In this document: positions 11,594-20,213 of the stretch, in pieces | How the letters are laid out: each line of letters opens with the position of its first letter | Position numbering within the stretch: the stretch's first letter is position 1 | Assembly: GCA_014384375.1 (NCBI GenBank) | Contig: JACNFY010000012.1 | Coordinates: 1-47,305 of the forward strand | Source: Nanobdellati archaeon | GTDB taxonomy: Archaea; Nanobdellota; Nanobdellia; Woesearchaeales; GCA-2686295 | Length of the DNA stretch: 47,305 nucleotides | Reading direction: 5' to 3' | Made by a program: the position numbers and the translations under genes | The notes under the pieces: generated by a model | Database searches by the model: none | Told to the model about the DNA's origin: nothing | Seen by the model: the letters and a program-made list of their open reading frames with translations, nothing else

Positions 11594-13065
11594 AATATCC
11601 ATGGAAGATGCAGAAAAAGAAGTTAAGAATACCTAATAGTCATTTTATCTTGCAAAAAAAGAAGAATGCAGCAGCATTCTACGCACAACCAGTGTTTCAC
11701 GGCATAATATACCTGGCGTCACAAAAGAATGTCTTTGGAATGCCATGGATAGAAGGAACTGTGAGCTATCACGATGCTCTAGCTTTCTGGACACATAATG
11801 AAAAAGAAACTGAAGAGCTTAATAAAAAAATCACTGATTTCATAATAAAGAAGCCAAAGCACATATTTGATTTGAAAGTTAAGTTTGACAAGGAATCAGA
11901 GGAGTTCCTAAAGTTCATAGAAACTAAAGTTGACAAAATAAAGGATGAGAACAACAAAAAGAAACTATATGAATTCTTTGCAGAATTCCACGATCATTAT
12001 GAAAACACATACATCTATGGAGAGCCAATTGTCTGGCCAATAAAGGATACTATCTTTGAAATGCTTAAGAAAAAGTATGAATATATTCCAATCAAGGACT
12101 TCAATGTGATGCTAACATCTGAAATTCTCACTTTTACTCAGAAAGAGAAACTGTCTTTGCTGAAAGTAGCTTTTTCTGATAATAAAGACAAAGATTTACA
12201 GAAACATTCTGATAATTTCTCATGGATTCCATTCGATTACGGAGTTGCAACATTTGATGAGAATTATTTCAAGAAAGAGCTTGATAAATTGATGAAAGTA
12301 GGAACAGAAAGAATGAAAGAAGAAGTTTATGAGTTGGAGAACTTCAAAGAGATAACATTGAAAAAACAAGCAGAGATAAATGAGAAGTACGATGTCAAAG
12401 AAAAATATCAGAAGCTGTTCAAGGTGCTGAGAGTTGCAGCCTATTTAATGGATTACAAGAAAGAAGTCTTCACAAAAGTGCATGTAGCAGTAATTCCAGC
12501 ACAGGAAAAGCTTGCAAAAATAGCAGGCATGGAACTCACAGACTCACAATATATTCTTCCTAATGAGCTCTATGAATTCTTGGTGGAAGGAAAGGAGCTG
12601 GATAAAAAGAAAATTATTGAAAGGAAGAATGGATCAATCTTCTGGATAAATAATCATGAAAACATTATTTACTATGATGAAGGACCTGAAGTAAGAGAGA
12701 ATCTTGGAAAGTTCTTGGAAACACATGATGTAGCTGGTTCGGTTTCTGAATTGAAAGGAATGACAGCTCATCCTGGAAAGATAAAAGGTAGGGCAAGAAT
12801 AATTGAAAGCGCTCATCACACACATGAATTACAGGAAGGAGAAATACTAATAACTGCAATGACCAGTCCTGACTTCATGATGGCCATAAAGAAAGCAAGT
12901 GCAATTGTAACCGATGAGGGAGGCATTACCTGTCATGCAGCAATCGTTTCAAGAGAGCTAAAGATTCCTTGCATAGTTGGAACGAAGAATGCAACTAAAG
13001 TATTCGAAAACGACGATATTATAGAAGTTGATGCCAACAAAGGAATAGTGAGAAAAATAAAATGA
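11590..13065 (+). CDS. RPH-like helical + swivel protein, module 7
   Basis: 491 residues with ATGA coupling on both sides. The swivel histidine is His449 in [17 protein letters not shown] and the protein ends [12 protein letters not shown]. The helical landmark is NFSWIPFDYG; the Asn after the Trp motif in most modules is replaced by a Pro-Phe pair, as in module 1 (WFPCGY). The WQDxRK position reads LMDYKKEVF. These substitutions in the presumed binding domain alongside an intact swivel domain suggest an altered ligand rather than decay. Confidence 0.87.
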   Translation: MKYPWKMQKKKLRIPNSHFILQKKKNAAAFYAQPVFHGIIYLASQKNVFGMPWIEGTVSYHDALAFWTHNEKETEELNKKITDFIIKKPKHIFDLKVKFDKESEEFLKFIETKVDKIKDENNKKKLYEFFAEFHDHYENTYIYGEPIVWPIKDTIFEMLKKKYEYIPIKDFNVMLTSEILTFTQKEKLSLLKVAFSDNKDKDLQKHSDNFSWIPFDYGVATFDENYFKKELDKLMKVGTERMKEEVYELENFKEITLKKQAEINEKYDVKEKYQKLFKVLRVAAYLMDYKKEVFTKVHVAVIPAQEKLAKIAGMELTDSQYILPNELYEFLVEGKELDKKKIIERKNGSIFWINNHENIIYYDEGPEVRENLGKFLETHDVAGSVSELKGMTAHPGKIKGRARIIESAHHTHELQEGEILITAMTSPDFMMAIKKASAIVTDEGGITCHAAIVSRELKIPCIVGTKNATKVFENDDIIEVDANKGIVRKIK

Positions 13066-14507
13066 AGGAAGAACTGAAAGAACAAATCAAAAGCATTGAA
13101 TGGTACAGACAAGCTGCGGAACTTACAGGTTTCTACTGCAACACACCAGTTGTTTCAGTATCATATGAATTCGGCCCTCCAGTAATAGCTACTTATATCA
13201 AGAATAAGTGCGAGTATTTCTACCCAAAGAAACATCTTGTCAGACAGGCTGAAGAATTCTTAAGAAAAACCAAGATTAGCAGAAAAACAGTTGATGACTA
13301 CTTTGTTATCTTGGAAAAATTTCAAAAGAAGCTCAGAGCAATGTTCAAAAAGTTAGACAAAGTAAACTTCGAGAAATTAGGAAAACAAGAGGTTTTAAGT
13401 CTATTGAAAGAATTTGATGATTTAATATATGATTACTGGGAAACAAACTGGATGTGTGACAAATTCGACCCTGAAGGACATAATATGCTTAAAAGAGAAA
13501 TAAAAGAATCCAAGCTAAAACTGTCAAAAGAAGAAGTTGGAGTATTAACCCAGCCTATAAAACTAAACTTTATGGAGTACTCTGAGCTAGATCTCTACAA
13601 GCTAGCAAAAGAATTACAAGCAAAAGGATTATCAGATGCTAAAGTTCTCAACTATCTAAAAGATTATGCGAAAAAATATTTCTACATTGAAAACTCTTGG
13701 AGTATAGCAAAAGTTCTGAAAGAAAAAGATTTTCTCCCATTATTAAAAGAACTCATAAAAAAACCATTGAAAGAATTAGAAAAGAGAATAAAAGAAATAG
13801 AAACAAAAGAAGAAAACATGAATAACAAAGTTTCAAGAATAATAAAAAAACATAATATATCAAAAGAGATGCAAAACATTTTCTACATGTACAGAAAGTT
13901 GTCCGAGCTAAGAGATGAGAGAAAATACTATGTTTTGAAATCAAATCATTTCTACATGTTATTCGCAAAGAGAATAGCAGAAATATACAATACAGAGTTA
14001 AAATTAATATTAAAAACACTTCCTAGAGAGCTTCTAAAAATAGAAAGCACTGCTGAATTCAGAAAAGAGTTGGAAAAAAGAGATAAATATGTCCTTGTAG
14101 TCGAAGAAAAAGAACATTACATATTGTCAGATAAAGATGCAAGAGAATGTATCAACTTGATACAAGAAGTTTTTCTAGAAAAACACACAGAGATAAAAGG
14201 ATACTGCGCTTCTAAAGGACAAGTCGAAGGAATAGTAAAAGTAGTTTGTGCATACACTCACTTTAGCAAATTTAAAGAAGGAGATATTCTGGTTGCACCA
14301 ATGACCAGGCCTGAGTATATTCCTTTGATGAAAAAAGCAAAGGCAATCATAACAGATGAAGGCGGACTTACAAGTCATGCTGCAATCGTCAGTAGGGAAC
14401 TAAAGAAACCATGCATTGTAGGAACACATGTCGCCACGAGAAAACTAGATGACGGAGATAAAGTATTTGTTGATGCGAATAAAGGAGTTGTTAGAAAAAT
14501 AAAATGA
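13062..14507 (+). CDS. RPH-like helical + swivel protein, module 8
   Basis: 481 residues, ATGA-coupled at both ends. The swivel histidine is His439 in [14 protein letters not shown], followed by KKPCIVGTHVATRKL; the swivel loop therefore differs slightly (KKP for GIP, HVA for KVA/KIA). The helical domain contains KYFYIENSW and ELRDERKYYVLK, close to the RxERK form. The N-terminus IEWYRQAAELTGFYC resembles the KKWYVQGFNAAL start of module 10 and KKWYHQRF of module 11, which helps fix the start of module 10. Confidence 0.87.
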   Translation: MKEELKEQIKSIEWYRQAAELTGFYCNTPVVSVSYEFGPPVIATYIKNKCEYFYPKKHLVRQAEEFLRKTKISRKTVDDYFVILEKFQKKLRAMFKKLDKVNFEKLGKQEVLSLLKEFDDLIYDYWETNWMCDKFDPEGHNMLKREIKESKLKLSKEEVGVLTQPIKLNFMEYSELDLYKLAKELQAKGLSDAKVLNYLKDYAKKYFYIENSWSIAKVLKEKDFLPLLKELIKKPLKELEKRIKEIETKEENMNNKVSRIIKKHNISKEMQNIFYMYRKLSELRDERKYYVLKSNHFYMLFAKRIAEIYNTELKLILKTLPRELLKIESTAEFRKELEKRDKYVLVVEEKEHYILSDKDARECINLIQEVFLEKHTEIKGYCASKGQVEGIVKVVCAYTHFSKFKEGDILVAPMTRPEYIPLMKKAKAIITDEGGLTSHAAIVSRELKKPCIVGTHVATRKLDDGDKVFVDANKGVVRKIK

Positions 14508-15967
14508 AGCGAATTTTACCAAAAGGAATCAAGCCTTGGATTCAGGAAGGAGGTGGAAAATATCATTATCTATGGTATGTTCTGCCCGCTGGTGTAAAAG
14601 AGCTTGCAAGACAACATGATTTCAGCTTTAATATTATAATAAACTTCATAAAGAATGACATGTTCATGTTCGGATTTGATGAGAATGACATGTTCAGGAT
14701 TGGTGACCTAGTAATTGAAGGGGAAAAAAAATACCCTGAATATACACAGAAGATTGTAAAGAAATGGGAACCCTACAGAAAGAAATTCTACGATGTCTGT
14801 GATGAGATCTCTTCTGTTAATCTATCAATACTTTCTGACAAAGAATTAAGTAATCTCTACAAGAGGTTTAGCGATTCTTACATAGGAGAATTTACTCTTC
14901 CGTTGATTGCGGATGCAATGGGATACTATCTAGAGACCAAGATAAACAAGGCTCTTAAAGCACACGTGAAAAAGCTAGGGAGAGAGAAAGAATTCAACAA
15001 AATATTAACAATACTATCAACACCTGTTGACCAAACATTCTTTGGTGATGAGAAGTACGAGCTCCTTTCAATTGTGAAGGATTACCTAAAAGGCAAGAAT
15101 GTTAAAGAGAAAATAAAAAAACATCAGAAGAAATGGTGCTGGATTCAAAATAATTATCTCAGAGCTGTAATCCTGGATGAAAAGTACTTCATGGATAGGA
15201 CTAAGGAACATTCAAAGAAACCTGAAAAAGTAAAGGATTACCTGAAGAACTATAAATCAAATCTTAAGAAAGCAAAGGAAGAAAAAGAAAGACTAATGGA
15301 TGAACTAGCACTCGGAGAGTATTTAAGATTGCTGGTCAGGATGATTGAAGAATATGGTCTCTGGCAGGATAAGAGGAAGAAAGCAAATCTTATAGGTGAT
15401 CACTACATAGCGTTATTCCTAAAGGAAGCTGAGAAGAGAACAGGCATATCAATGAATGAGTTGGAGTGTACAACAGGAATTGAACTACAAGCTTTATTTA
15501 ATAATAAGAAGATAGACTTAGATGCTCTGAAGAAGAGATTAGAAGTATGTGGAATTGTTTACACGAAAGAAAGCCCAGAGATATTTGACTACGAAGACAC
15601 AGTTCTGCTTGAGAAAGAGTTGAAGAGCTTCAACTATGATGAAATATTTGGGGACATCCACGGAACAGTGGCTAATCTTGGAAAAGTCACTGGAACTGCT
15701 AAGATTATACAATCACCTACAGAGTTTGACAAGATGCAAGAGGGTGATATAATAATTACTAGCATGACAAGGCCGGAGTTTGTCCCGATAATAAAAAAGG
15801 CTGGAGCGATTGTAACAGATGAAGGAGGCATCACTTGTCACGCAGCGATTGTTTCTAGAGAGCTTGGTATTCCTTGCATTATCGGCACTAAGGTAGCTAC
15901 AAAGATTCTGAAAGATGGGGATAAGATTGAAGTTAATGCCAACCATGGTATTATAAGGAGGGTGTAA
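14504..15967 (+). CDS. RPH-like helical + swivel protein, module 9
   Basis: 487 residues; the last gene of the uninterrupted ATGA chain. The swivel histidine is His446 in [17 protein letters not shown], with the tail VNANHGIIRRV (ANHG subgroup). Helical landmarks KWCWIQNNY and LWQDKRKKANLIGDHY fit the family consensus well. The last codons double as the Shine-Dalgarno sequence of the next gene (AAGGAGGGTG, 15955-15964), so coupling to module 10 uses a ribosome-binding site rather than an ATGA overlap. Confidence 0.88.
   Translation: MKRILPKGIKPWIQEGGGKYHYLWYVLPAGVKELARQHDFSFNIIINFIKNDMFMFGFDENDMFRIGDLVIEGEKKYPEYTQKIVKKWEPYRKKFYDVCDEISSVNLSILSDKELSNLYKRFSDSYIGEFTLPLIADAMGYYLETKINKALKAHVKKLGREKEFNKILTILSTPVDQTFFGDEKYELLSIVKDYLKGKNVKEKIKKHQKKWCWIQNNYLRAVILDEKYFMDRTKEHSKKPEKVKDYLKNYKSNLKKAKEEKERLMDELALGEYLRLLVRMIEEYGLWQDKRKKANLIGDHYIALFLKEAEKRTGISMNELECTTGIELQALFNNKKIDLDALKKRLEVCGIVYTKESPEIFDYEDTVLLEKELKSFNYDEIFGDIHGTVANLGKVTGTAKIIQSPTEFDKMQEGDIIITSMTRPEFVPIIKKAGAIVTDEGGITCHAAIVSRELGIPCIIGTKVATKILKDGDKIEVNANHGIIRRV
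15955..15964 (+). promoter_or_regulatory. Strong Shine-Dalgarno site preceding an AUU start
   Basis: AAGGAGGGTG lies in the last codons of module 9, with its GGAGG core seven bases before an ATT codon at 15969. No ATG or GTG exists in the frame of module 10 between the upstream in-frame stop (15954-15956) and the conserved N-terminus. The site therefore argues for AUU (or less likely AUA at 15975) as the start. Confidence 0.6.
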
Positions 15968-15968
15968 A

Positions 15969-17507
15969 ATTAAAATAGGCACATATGAGAAAACCGTTAA
16001 GAAGAAATGGTATGTTCAAGGATTTAATGCTGCTTTGAATTTCATATCTCATGGTCCTTATTCTGCACTTAAAGGAATGTACCCACAGATTGGTTATGGA
16101 TATACAGAAATACTCTTCATTTTTGACAAAGATTATCTTGAGTTCCATTATCTTGAAAAAGACTTTGCGAACATAGGTCGTGAATTCATGAAAAGATTTA
16201 AAGCGAATCCTGAGTATTTCAAAGAGGTTCTTAAAAAAGACGCAAAATTAGTTGAAATTGTGTGGAGAACAATTGCTAAAGTAAGAAACTCTAATTTACA
16301 GAAACTATCAAAAGAAGAACTTTTCAAGTTATACCAAAAAATGTGGTATGCATATCGTGATTCAATATCTGTAAGCCATATCGTAGAAGGAATATCATAT
16401 GTTGCAGAGCCCCTTTTTAAGAAGAAACTTGAGCAAATCACAGAGCTTGATCGCCATGATAAAAAGTTCAAGGAAACATTCAATGTTTTGATGCAACCTA
16501 AGAAACCATCATTCATAAGCAAAGAACATATTGATTTGTTAAAAATAATGACCACAATAGCTGAAGATAAAAACCTTCTAAGTCTTTTTCAGAAAGAATC
16601 ACTTAAAAATATTATACAAAAATTATCTGCTTCAATCAGAAAGAAAATATCAGCTCATAAAGAAGAATACTATTATAACCAATTAAATTACTATCATGGA
16701 GAAAGTCTGACAGATACCAACTACGTGAAAGAGATACAGAAACTATTAAAATCCAATATTTATATTCGACAAAGAATAAAAGAGGAAGAGATTCGTTATG
16801 AAAATAATAATGAAAAAAGAAACAAACTTATCAAAGAACTCCACATTGACGAGGATACAAAGAAACTTCTCGACCTGATAATAGAGGTTTTACACTGGCA
16901 GGATGACAGAAAAAAACATATGCTTTGCTCAGTTTATCATATGAACCTGATTCTCAAAGAGATAAGCAAAAAATTCACTATTCCTTTGGAAATGCTAAAG
17001 TGCTATTTCCCATTCGAATTAACTTTTTCAAAGCTAGAATCTTTTGACAAAAAGGATGGCGAAGAAAGAATGAAACATTTCATAGTGTATATGAAACGTG
17101 AAGAGGATGATATGAAGTTTGAGGTTTACACAGGAAAAGAATACAAGGAATTTATGGATGTTTATTACAGAAATTTTGTGCTAGAATCAGATATCCATGG
17201 GACATGCGCATCTCAAGGGTCAGCACTTGGAACAGTAAAAGTGTGCAAAACAAGAGATGACTTAGACAAAGTTGATAAAGGAGACGTATTGGTTGCTTCT
17301 ATGACAAGACCTGAATTCGTGCCAGCTATGAAGAAAGCATCCGCTATTGTCACAGACGAAGGTGGAATCACTTGTCACGCAGCGATTGTTGCAAGAGAAC
17401 TTAACAAACCCTGCGTCATTGGCACAAAGATAGCTACAAAAGCTTTGAAAGATGGAGACCTTGTCGAAGTCAAAGCAAACCACGGAATCGTTAAAAAGAT
17501 AAAATGA
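15969..17507 (+). CDS. RPH-like helical + swivel protein, module 10, probable AUU start
   Basis: 512 residues if translation begins at ATT 15969; a TTG at 16035 would give 490. I prefer 15969 because the extra residues include KKKWYVQGFNAAL, matching KKWYHQRF of module 11 and EWYRQAAEL of module 8, and because a strong Shine-Dalgarno sequence sits just upstream of it. The swivel histidine is His470 in [14 protein letters not shown] (ARE instead of SRE), with the tail VKANHGIVKKIK. Helical landmarks are EYYYNQLNYYHG and LHWQDDRKKHML. It ends in ATGA, but the next full gene starts 28 bases later. The start-codon choice is less certain than the gene. Confidence 0.82.
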   Translation: MKIGTYEKTVKKKWYVQGFNAALNFISHGPYSALKGMYPQIGYGYTEILFIFDKDYLEFHYLEKDFANIGREFMKRFKANPEYFKEVLKKDAKLVEIVWRTIAKVRNSNLQKLSKEELFKLYQKMWYAYRDSISVSHIVEGISYVAEPLFKKKLEQITELDRHDKKFKETFNVLMQPKKPSFISKEHIDLLKIMTTIAEDKNLLSLFQKESLKNIIQKLSASIRKKISAHKEEYYYNQLNYYHGESLTDTNYVKEIQKLLKSNIYIRQRIKEEEIRYENNNEKRNKLIKELHIDEDTKKLLDLIIEVLHWQDDRKKHMLCSVYHMNLILKEISKKFTIPLEMLKCYFPFELTFSKLESFDKKDGEERMKHFIVYMKREEDDMKFEVYTGKEYKEFMDVYYRNFVLESDIHGTCASQGSALGTVKVCKTRDDLDKVDKGDVLVASMTRPEFVPAMKKASAIVTDEGGITCHAAIVARELNKPCVIGTKIATKALKDGDLVEVKANHGIVKKIK

Positions 17508-17538
17508 ACATCATAAGATGAAGGACATAAAGAAATGA
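17504..17538 (+). other. Two coupled micro-ORFs bridging module 10 and the HAD gene
   Basis: The module 10 stop lies in ATGA at 17504, opening a five-codon frame (MNIIR, stop 17519-17521). That stop overlaps ATG 17518, which opens a six-codon frame (MKDIKK, stop 17536-17538). That stop in turn overlaps the HAD start ATG 17535. Three stop/start overlaps thus step across the gap. The pattern is read directly; a role in termination-reinitiation is inference, and A-rich sequence makes ATGA common by chance. Confidence 0.3.
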
Positions 17539-18122
17539 TAAAATTAATAATATTCGACATGTCGGATGTTTGCTCTAACTCAGAAGAGCCTCCGTTCATA
17601 GAAGGTTTCATGAAAATTCATGGATTACCCGAAGTTTTTGAAGAGGAATACTATGAATTAGGCTACAAGGCAGAGATGGACGAAATATCAGGAAGAAAAG
17701 TATGGGAAACACTCATCAAAAAATACAATATACAGGAAACGCCTGAAGAGATAATGGAAGCAATGATGAAGACAAAAGAATTCTATCCTGAAATGCTGGA
17801 GTTTACAAACAACTTAAGGGAAAAACACAAGGTTGTCTGCTTTACCAATTACTGCGAGGATTACTGGAAGCTTTTCGAAGATAAAATAAAAGATTACTTC
17901 GATGAGGTCATAGTGTCATACCAATTGAAGACAAGGAAGCCAAAACCAGAAGGTTTCAAAATAATCTTAAGAAAATACAATGTAAAGCCAGAAGAGGCAG
18001 TATTTATAGATGATACTAAGAAAAGCGTTGAACAAGCAGCAAGCTTAGGCATAAAAGCAATACAATTTAAAAACAAAGAACAATTACTTGAAGAATTGGA
18101 AGGTATAGGTGTTATAAAATGA
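17535..18122 (+). CDS. HAD-superfamily hydrolase (subclass IA-like)
   Basis: 195 residues. HAD motif I is IIFDMSDVC near residue 5: the nucleophile Asp is present but the +2 acid/base position is Ser rather than Asp, a departure also seen in FDxGxV-type HAD proteins. Motif II is CFTN, motif III the Lys in TRKPKPEGF, motif IV FIDDTKKSVEQA. A helical cap lies between motifs I and II (about 20-80). Such proteins usually cleave phosphate from small metabolites. Its place after ten phosphotransfer modules suggests that it removes or recycles phosphate from their products, which is inference. It overlaps the acyltransferase by ATGA. Confidence 0.85.
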   Translation: MIKLIIFDMSDVCSNSEEPPFIEGFMKIHGLPEVFEEEYYELGYKAEMDEISGRKVWETLIKKYNIQETPEEIMEAMMKTKEFYPEMLEFTNNLREKHKVVCFTNYCEDYWKLFEDKIKDYFDEVIVSYQLKTRKPKPEGFKIILRKYNVKPEEAVFIDDTKKSVEQAASLGIKAIQFKNKEQLLEELEGIGVIK

Positions 18123-19216
18123 AGAAGTATGTCAAGGACGCTGTTAAAGAACTTCAGAATTCTGATCAAAGAACAATAGAAATAACTCTTAAGAATAAGA
18201 ACGATTACAAGAAGAATTTTCTAAGACTACTGTATAACAAATTCATCCTGGCATTGCAAACTAGAATAGTCCCTAGCCATATAAAGAACTTCATTCTCAG
18301 AACAACAGGAATGAATGTCGGACATGACGTCTGTTTCCCGCACTACATAAAGATTGATCCTTACTTCCCAGAGCTTATCTATCTTGAGAAAGGGTGCATA
18401 GTAGGCGGTGATTCAAGGATAATCACACACGAAGTGAAAGGGAATAAGCTAAAACTTGGAAAGGTCACTATCAAAGAAAGGGCTTTGGTTGGAGGAGTCA
18501 CAACTTTGAAGCCAGGCTTCGTGCTTAACAAAAGCGCCATGCTCATGTTCTTCTCAGATTACGATAAAGAGGTTCCTGAAGGAGAGCTATGGGGTGGAAA
18601 GCCTGCAAGACTACTGAAAAAGTTCACAGAAGAAGAAATCGAAAAATATCACAAACCTTCAATCCATGACAAGAATTATTATAAGACTTTCAGAAAGCAA
18701 GTAAAAGAATTCCTAAAAGATCCTGAGAGAATGTACTTCAAGGTTCACTACAATGGAAAAAGGCTTAATGCAGGAGACGACTGGTGGAGAGCAAGGAATA
18801 TCTTTAAGATATTCTACAATGGAATCATTGTTGAAATAACAAGGCTAATGCCACACTCCTTCTTGAAAACATTTCTTTACAGGATGATGGGACTAAAGAT
18901 CGGAAAGAATTGCAGAATAGAGAAAGGGGTTGTTTTTGACCACCTTTACGGGGACATAATAAAGCTAGAAGATAATGTCACTATCGAGCATGACTGCTAC
19001 CTGGATGGGCATGAATACACAATAACCCAGACAGTGTTCGGCAAGATATTGTTGAAAAAAGGATGTCATCTGAAGCATCATTCTTTTGTAAGAGCAGCTA
19101 CAACAATAGGAGAGAACTCAGTAATAGAATCCTACAGTCTGGCCCAAAGAGAGATTCCTCCTAATGAAGTCTGGGGTGGAATGCCTGCAAAATTCATCAA
19201 AAAACAATATATATAA
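18119..19216 (+). CDS. Tandem left-handed beta-helix acyltransferase-like protein
   Basis: 365 residues made of two hexapeptide-repeat (LbH) units. Unit one spans about 40-180: TTGMNVGHDVCFPHY, then VTIKERALVGGVTTLKPG and the closing GELWGGKPARLLKKF. Unit two spans about 235-365: MMGLKIGKNCRIEKGVVF, VTIEHDCYLDGHEY, SVIESYSLAQREIPPN, then EVWGGMPAKFIKK. Both end in the WGG(K/M)PA signature of LbH O-acetyltransferases of sugars and related acceptors. Two units in one chain could give a built-in pseudo-oligomer (family members are typically trimers). Likely acyl-CoA-dependent; acceptor unknown. It is coupled to the HAD gene by ATGA and ends 34 bases before the next start. Confidence 0.82.
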   Translation: MKKYVKDAVKELQNSDQRTIEITLKNKNDYKKNFLRLLYNKFILALQTRIVPSHIKNFILRTTGMNVGHDVCFPHYIKIDPYFPELIYLEKGCIVGGDSRIITHEVKGNKLKLGKVTIKERALVGGVTTLKPGFVLNKSAMLMFFSDYDKEVPEGELWGGKPARLLKKFTEEEIEKYHKPSIHDKNYYKTFRKQVKEFLKDPERMYFKVHYNGKRLNAGDDWWRARNIFKIFYNGIIVEITRLMPHSFLKTFLYRMMGLKIGKNCRIEKGVVFDHLYGDIIKLEDNVTIEHDCYLDGHEYTITQTVFGKILLKKGCHLKHHSFVRAATTIGENSVIESYSLAQREIPPNEVWGGMPAKFIKKQYI

Positions 19217-19230
19217 ATACTTTAAATATA
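19209..19230 (+). promoter_or_regulatory. Putative TATA region for the alpha/beta-hydrolase gene
   Basis: ATATATAAATAC at 19209-19220 and TTTAAATATA at 19221-19230 sit 21-42 bases before the ATG at 19251, matching archaeal TATA spacing. This suggests that a second transcription unit (19251-24425) begins here, including module 11 and the ATP-grasp gene, separate from the ten-gene array. Confidence 0.45.
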
Positions 19231-19250
19231 ATTACTGGTAAAGAGATACA

Positions 19251-20213
19251 ATGATTAGACCAGTCTTCATATTCTTGTTAAGTCTAGAAGAAAAAGTTGA
19301 GCCAGCTAAACCTGAAACTCCAAAACCTTCTGAAGTTAAAAAACAATATGTTGAAAAAAAGTATGAAGAAATGAAAAAAGAATATAAACCATTAAAAAAA
19401 AAAGCTGAAGCTGCCTCTCAACGAAGCTTAAGCAACAGAACAAAAGTATTCTTTGAGAACAGCAAAAACATCGTAAGAAACGCAGTAGACAACACTGTCG
19501 GACTAGGGATAGCCAAATATCAGAACTACAAGACAAAAAAACATTTCAAGAAAGATGCTTCCAGTACTGATGAGATAGTATATTTGATGCACGGGCTTTT
19601 TCAAAACGAGGGCTCTCAGTGGAGGTTGGCTAAACAACTCAGAAAAGAAGGAAAGCACGCATATCACTTGAAAGGTCACCATTCTCTGCCAAGAAAAGAA
19701 AATGCAGACAAATCTTTTGAACAAATTGATGAAATGCATAAATACACAGAATTAAAAAATGCTGAAAAGAGAAGAGACACATTTAGCGGACACAGCAGCG
19801 GAGGAGATGTTGGAATATACATGGCTGGAGACGAAAGAATCAGACAATATGGAATAAAGAAAGTCCAAGCAAGAGCACCAGCACCTTCTGGAATAAAAGC
19901 AAAAACACTGCCACAAAAGCTATTAGTACCATTTGCAAGCGCGGATGATGTGAGAAAAACTAGTGGCAAGAAACACGCTCTTGAAATCACAAAAAGGAAA
20001 CCAACAGTTAATGTTCAAATAGTTGCTGGAAAATACGACAACCTTGTGAGGCCTTCAAATGCAGTCTATAAGCACGCAAAAGCACATTATATTATCGAAC
20101 ATCCAGATTCAACTCATTTTGGAACAAGCGGCGGTAATAAAGAAATGAACAAAATCACAATTGATCTGATGAATAAAGCCGACAAATACAAAGAAGAATA
20201 TCAAACTGCATAA
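19251..20213 (+). CDS. Alpha/beta-hydrolase fold protein (lipase/esterase-like)
   Basis: 320 residues. The N-terminal 100 or so residues are highly charged and probably coiled coil, after a short hydrophobic start (RPVFIFLLSL). The hydrolase core begins at VYLMHGLFQNEGSQW (about 110-124, oxyanion HG). The nucleophile elbow is GHSSGG with Ser182, the likely acid is Asp263 in AGKYDNLV, and the catalytic His is 289 in STHFGT. A complete triad argues for an active esterase, lipase or acyl hydrolase; substrate unknown. It overlaps the next gene's start by one base. Co-occurrence with an acyltransferase and a phosphate acyltransferase hints at acyl-group chemistry. Confidence 0.78.
   Translation: MIRPVFIFLLSLEEKVEPAKPETPKPSEVKKQYVEKKYEEMKKEYKPLKKKAEAASQRSLSNRTKVFFENSKNIVRNAVDNTVGLGIAKYQNYKTKKHFKKDASSTDEIVYLMHGLFQNEGSQWRLAKQLRKEGKHAYHLKGHHSLPRKENADKSFEQIDEMHKYTELKNAEKRRDTFSGHSSGGDVGIYMAGDERIRQYGIKKVQARAPAPSGIKAKTLPQKLLVPFASADDVRKTSGKKHALEITKRKPTVNVQIVAGKYDNLVRPSNAVYKHAKAHYIIEHPDSTHFGTSGGNKEMNKITIDLMNKADKYKEEYQTA

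Noticed and set aside
103-17507. CRISPR array, transposon or prophage origin for the repeats
   Set aside because: Repeats are whole coding modules of about 1.45 kb; there are no short direct repeats with spacers, no integrase, transposase or terminal inverted repeats.
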